A DNA stretch of 7,683 bases, taken from assembly GCF_042652985.1 (NCBI RefSeq), contig NZ_JBHSHQ010000052.1, positions 1 through 7,683 of the forward strand, given 5' to 3'. The notes beneath the pieces are model-generated. The model was not told where the DNA came from and did not search any database. It saw nothing but the letters and a program-made list of their open reading frames with translations. Source of the DNA: Ruoffia tabacinasalis. GTDB lineage: Bacteria > Bacillota > Bacilli > Lactobacillales > Aerococcaceae. This document shows positions 6,746 to 7,683 of the stretch, one piece after another. Numbering within the stretch: the stretch's first letter is position 1; every line of letters begins with the position of its first letter. Position numbers and translations under genes: made by a program.

Positions 6746-6774
6746 AATATATCAGCTATAATTATTAAAGTCAA
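6746..6774 (-). promoter_or_regulatory. Promoter of the T-box leader and SAM-hydrolase/ECF operon
   Basis: The minus strand has TTGACT (6774-6769), a 17-base spacer, and TATATT (6751-6746) preceded by TGA, giving an extended -10. Transcription would begin near 6739, about 35 bases before Stem I, for a leader of about 345 bases. A second pair closer in (TTGAAA/CATAAT at 6700-6672) lies inside Stem I and is not needed. Confidence 0.65.
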
Positions 6775-6836
6775 TGTTATTTGAAACATCTCCACCCCTA
6801 TGATAATAATGTTCGTGTCATCTTATCCTAGCGTCA

Positions 6837-7232
6837 TTATAAAATTTTCCGATTTCGAATAAAATATAATAGTGTTTCAATTATTAGAAATGGTAATGTA
6901 TATAAAAATATATAAGCCGAGAATGACCCTAAGAAACTATCCGAGAAAATAAAGAGAACAATTGATAATAAAAGCAAGCCTAAGATAATAGAAAGTGTTA
7001 CGAGCATTTTGTGACTAAAACGAGTTAATCTATTAACTGCATAGACAATAAAATGAAATAATGCCGTATTTATTAGTGTTGAAAAAATTGCGGTAAAAGG
7101 GATCATGGGAATCAACTCTATAATCGAATTCGAAGGATCTATCACTCTAATACCTTCAATGACGGCATACTGTCCAAGTCCTGTGAGTATTAAGCGGAAT
7201 ATAAATTGTTTAATGATCGTTATTGTTGTCAT
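6837..7232 (-). CDS. Small integral membrane protein of unknown function
   Basis: I do not recognise a family. The 131 residues are mostly hydrophobic, with three or four likely membrane segments: about 8-28 (less certain), 44-66, 76-97 and 103-124. Short basic stretches (NRLTRFSHK at 67-75, RNRK at 126-129) suggest inside-facing loops, and there is no cysteine or obvious catalytic motif. I chose the ATG at 7232. An in-frame GTG at 7238 is part of the ribosome-binding sequence AAGAGGTG, which is well placed for the ATG. The gene begins 20 bases after the stop of the ArsC/Spx-like gene and is probably in the same transcript. No hairpin terminator is evident between its stop and the T-box operon promoter, so some readthrough into the leader is possible. 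Confidence 0.7.
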   Translation of the reverse strand: MTTITIIKQFIFRLILTGLGQYAVIEGIRVIDPSNSIIELIPMIPFTAIFSTLINTALFHFIVYAVNRLTRFSHKMLVTLSIILGLLLLSIVLFIFSDSFLGSFSAYIFLYTLPFLIIETLLYFIRNRKIL

Positions 7233-7252
7233 AGGCACCTCTTAAGTTTGAT

Positions 7253-7615
7253 TTAATTATTTAACCAAGCTGCTTTTAATACACTTTCCTTTGCACCATT
7301 CGTCATTGTCTTACCGTCTGTAATTAGAGGTCGTTTAATTAACATACCATTTTTAGAAAGTAGATCAATAATTTCCGATTCATTCATTGTATCCAACTTA
7401 TCTTTTAAGTCCATTTCACGGTACAGATTCCCAGATGTATTCATTATTTTACGAACTTGCCCATTCGTTGATGCAATTGCTTGTTGAATGACTTCTTCAC
7501 TCGGTGGATTATCGCGAATGTCGATAATATCATCTACACTGACACCTTCATCTTCTAAATATTTCTTTGCTTTTTTCGTAGTCGTACAATGACCTAAACC
7601 GTAAATTGTTAACAT
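7253..7615 (-). CDS. ArsC/Spx-family thioredoxin-fold protein with a single active-site cysteine
   Basis: This 120-residue protein, the family's usual length, begins MLTIYGLGHCTTTKKAKKYL: a first beta strand, then Cys10 and a helix, as in ArsC, YffB and Spx. Other family marks are NTSGNLYREMDL (59-70) and GMLIKRPLI (90-98), the conserved Arg-Pro loop. Members are glutathione- or thioredoxin-linked arsenate reductases or, for Spx and MgsR, RNA-polymerase-binding regulators of thiol stress. The C-x-x-C switch of Spx is C-T-T-T here, so a redox disulfide of the Spx type cannot form; arsenate reduction or another thiol role cannot be told apart from sequence. No arsenic-resistance genes are nearby. 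The start could be the ATG at 7615, which gives the standard N-terminus, or 7624 (adds MFF). Neither has a visible ribosome site. The membrane protein gene follows 20 bases later. Confidence 0.8.
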   Translation of the reverse strand: MLTIYGLGHCTTTKKAKKYLEDEGVSVDDIIDIRDNPPSEEVIQQAIASTNGQVRKIMNTSGNLYREMDLKDKLDTMNESEIIDLLSKNGMLIKRPLITDGKTMTNGAKESVLKAAWLNN

Positions 7616-7632
7616 AAAAAACATACTAAGAT

Positions 7633-7679
7633 TAGTAGTGAGTAAACCACGACGGTGGATTTCTCACTACTATTTTTTT
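7633..7679 (+). terminator. Hairpin with + strand T-run upstream of the ArsC/Spx-like gene
   Basis: TAGTAGTGAG (7633-7642) and CTCACTACTA (7663-7672) are perfect 10-bp complements, with an inner CCAC/GTGG helix (7647-7650 with 7655-7658). Seven Ts follow on the + strand (7673-7679). By form this is a + strand intrinsic terminator, yet no + strand gene precedes it in the window. On the minus strand it would be a 5' leader hairpin ending 8-9 bases before the ATG at 7624. Confidence 0.6.
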
Positions 7680-7683
7680 ATAG

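Noticed and set aside
6732..6762. TATAAT-like boxes on the + strand (6732-6737 and 6757-6762) as antisense promoters.
   Set aside because: The first has an extended TGA but no matching -35, and the second has none either. Such hexamers are common in AT-rich intergenic DNA and no + strand gene follows.

Overview
The window is AT-rich chromosomal DNA from a low-GC Gram-positive bacterium (Bacillota). Purine-rich Shine-Dalgarno sites, a tRNA-sensing T-box leader, an ECF vitamin-type transporter with a UPF0397 substrate-binding subunit and an IS30-family element all fit Bacilli. A methionine T-box, rather than a SAM riboswitch, in front of a methionine-related operon points towards Lactobacillales or Staphylococcaceae. 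The sequence does not settle the genus.

Layout, left to right. Positions 1-131 hold the 3' end of an IS30-type transposase (+ strand) and what looks like the right end of that element. All other genes lie on the minus strand. A bidirectional-looking terminator (about 135-190) separates the IS from a DbpA/YxiN-type DEAD-box RNA helicase (247-1704). Next is a monocistronic universal stress protein gene (1852-2253) with its own promoter and terminator. The central block is a four-gene operon, transcribed from about 6740 down to a strong terminator at 2371-2406: SAM hydrolase (DUF62 family), UPF0397 S component, fused double-ATPase EcfA, and EcfT. The genes are separated by 4 and 5 bases, and the last two overlap by one base. 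In front is a complete T-box riboswitch (about 6435-6704) with a visible ATG (Met) specifier codon, a UGGU acceptor bulge, an antiterminator and a terminator. At the right are a small membrane protein gene (6837-7232) and an ArsC/Spx-family thioredoxin-fold gene (7253-7615/7624), probably co-transcribed. A hairpin with a T-run on the + strand closes the window.

How the parts work together. The T-box should let the operon be expressed when tRNA-Met is uncharged, that is, under methionine starvation. The operon encodes a high-affinity importer and a cytoplasmic enzyme of a family that splits S-adenosylmethionine into methionine and adenosine. Destroying the cell's own SAM during methionine shortage would make little sense. 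The attractive inference is therefore that the importer brings in SAM or a related methionine conjugate, and the hydrolase releases methionine from it. This substrate assignment is inferred, not shown. The rest of the window is ordinary housekeeping and stress-response content beside a mobile element.
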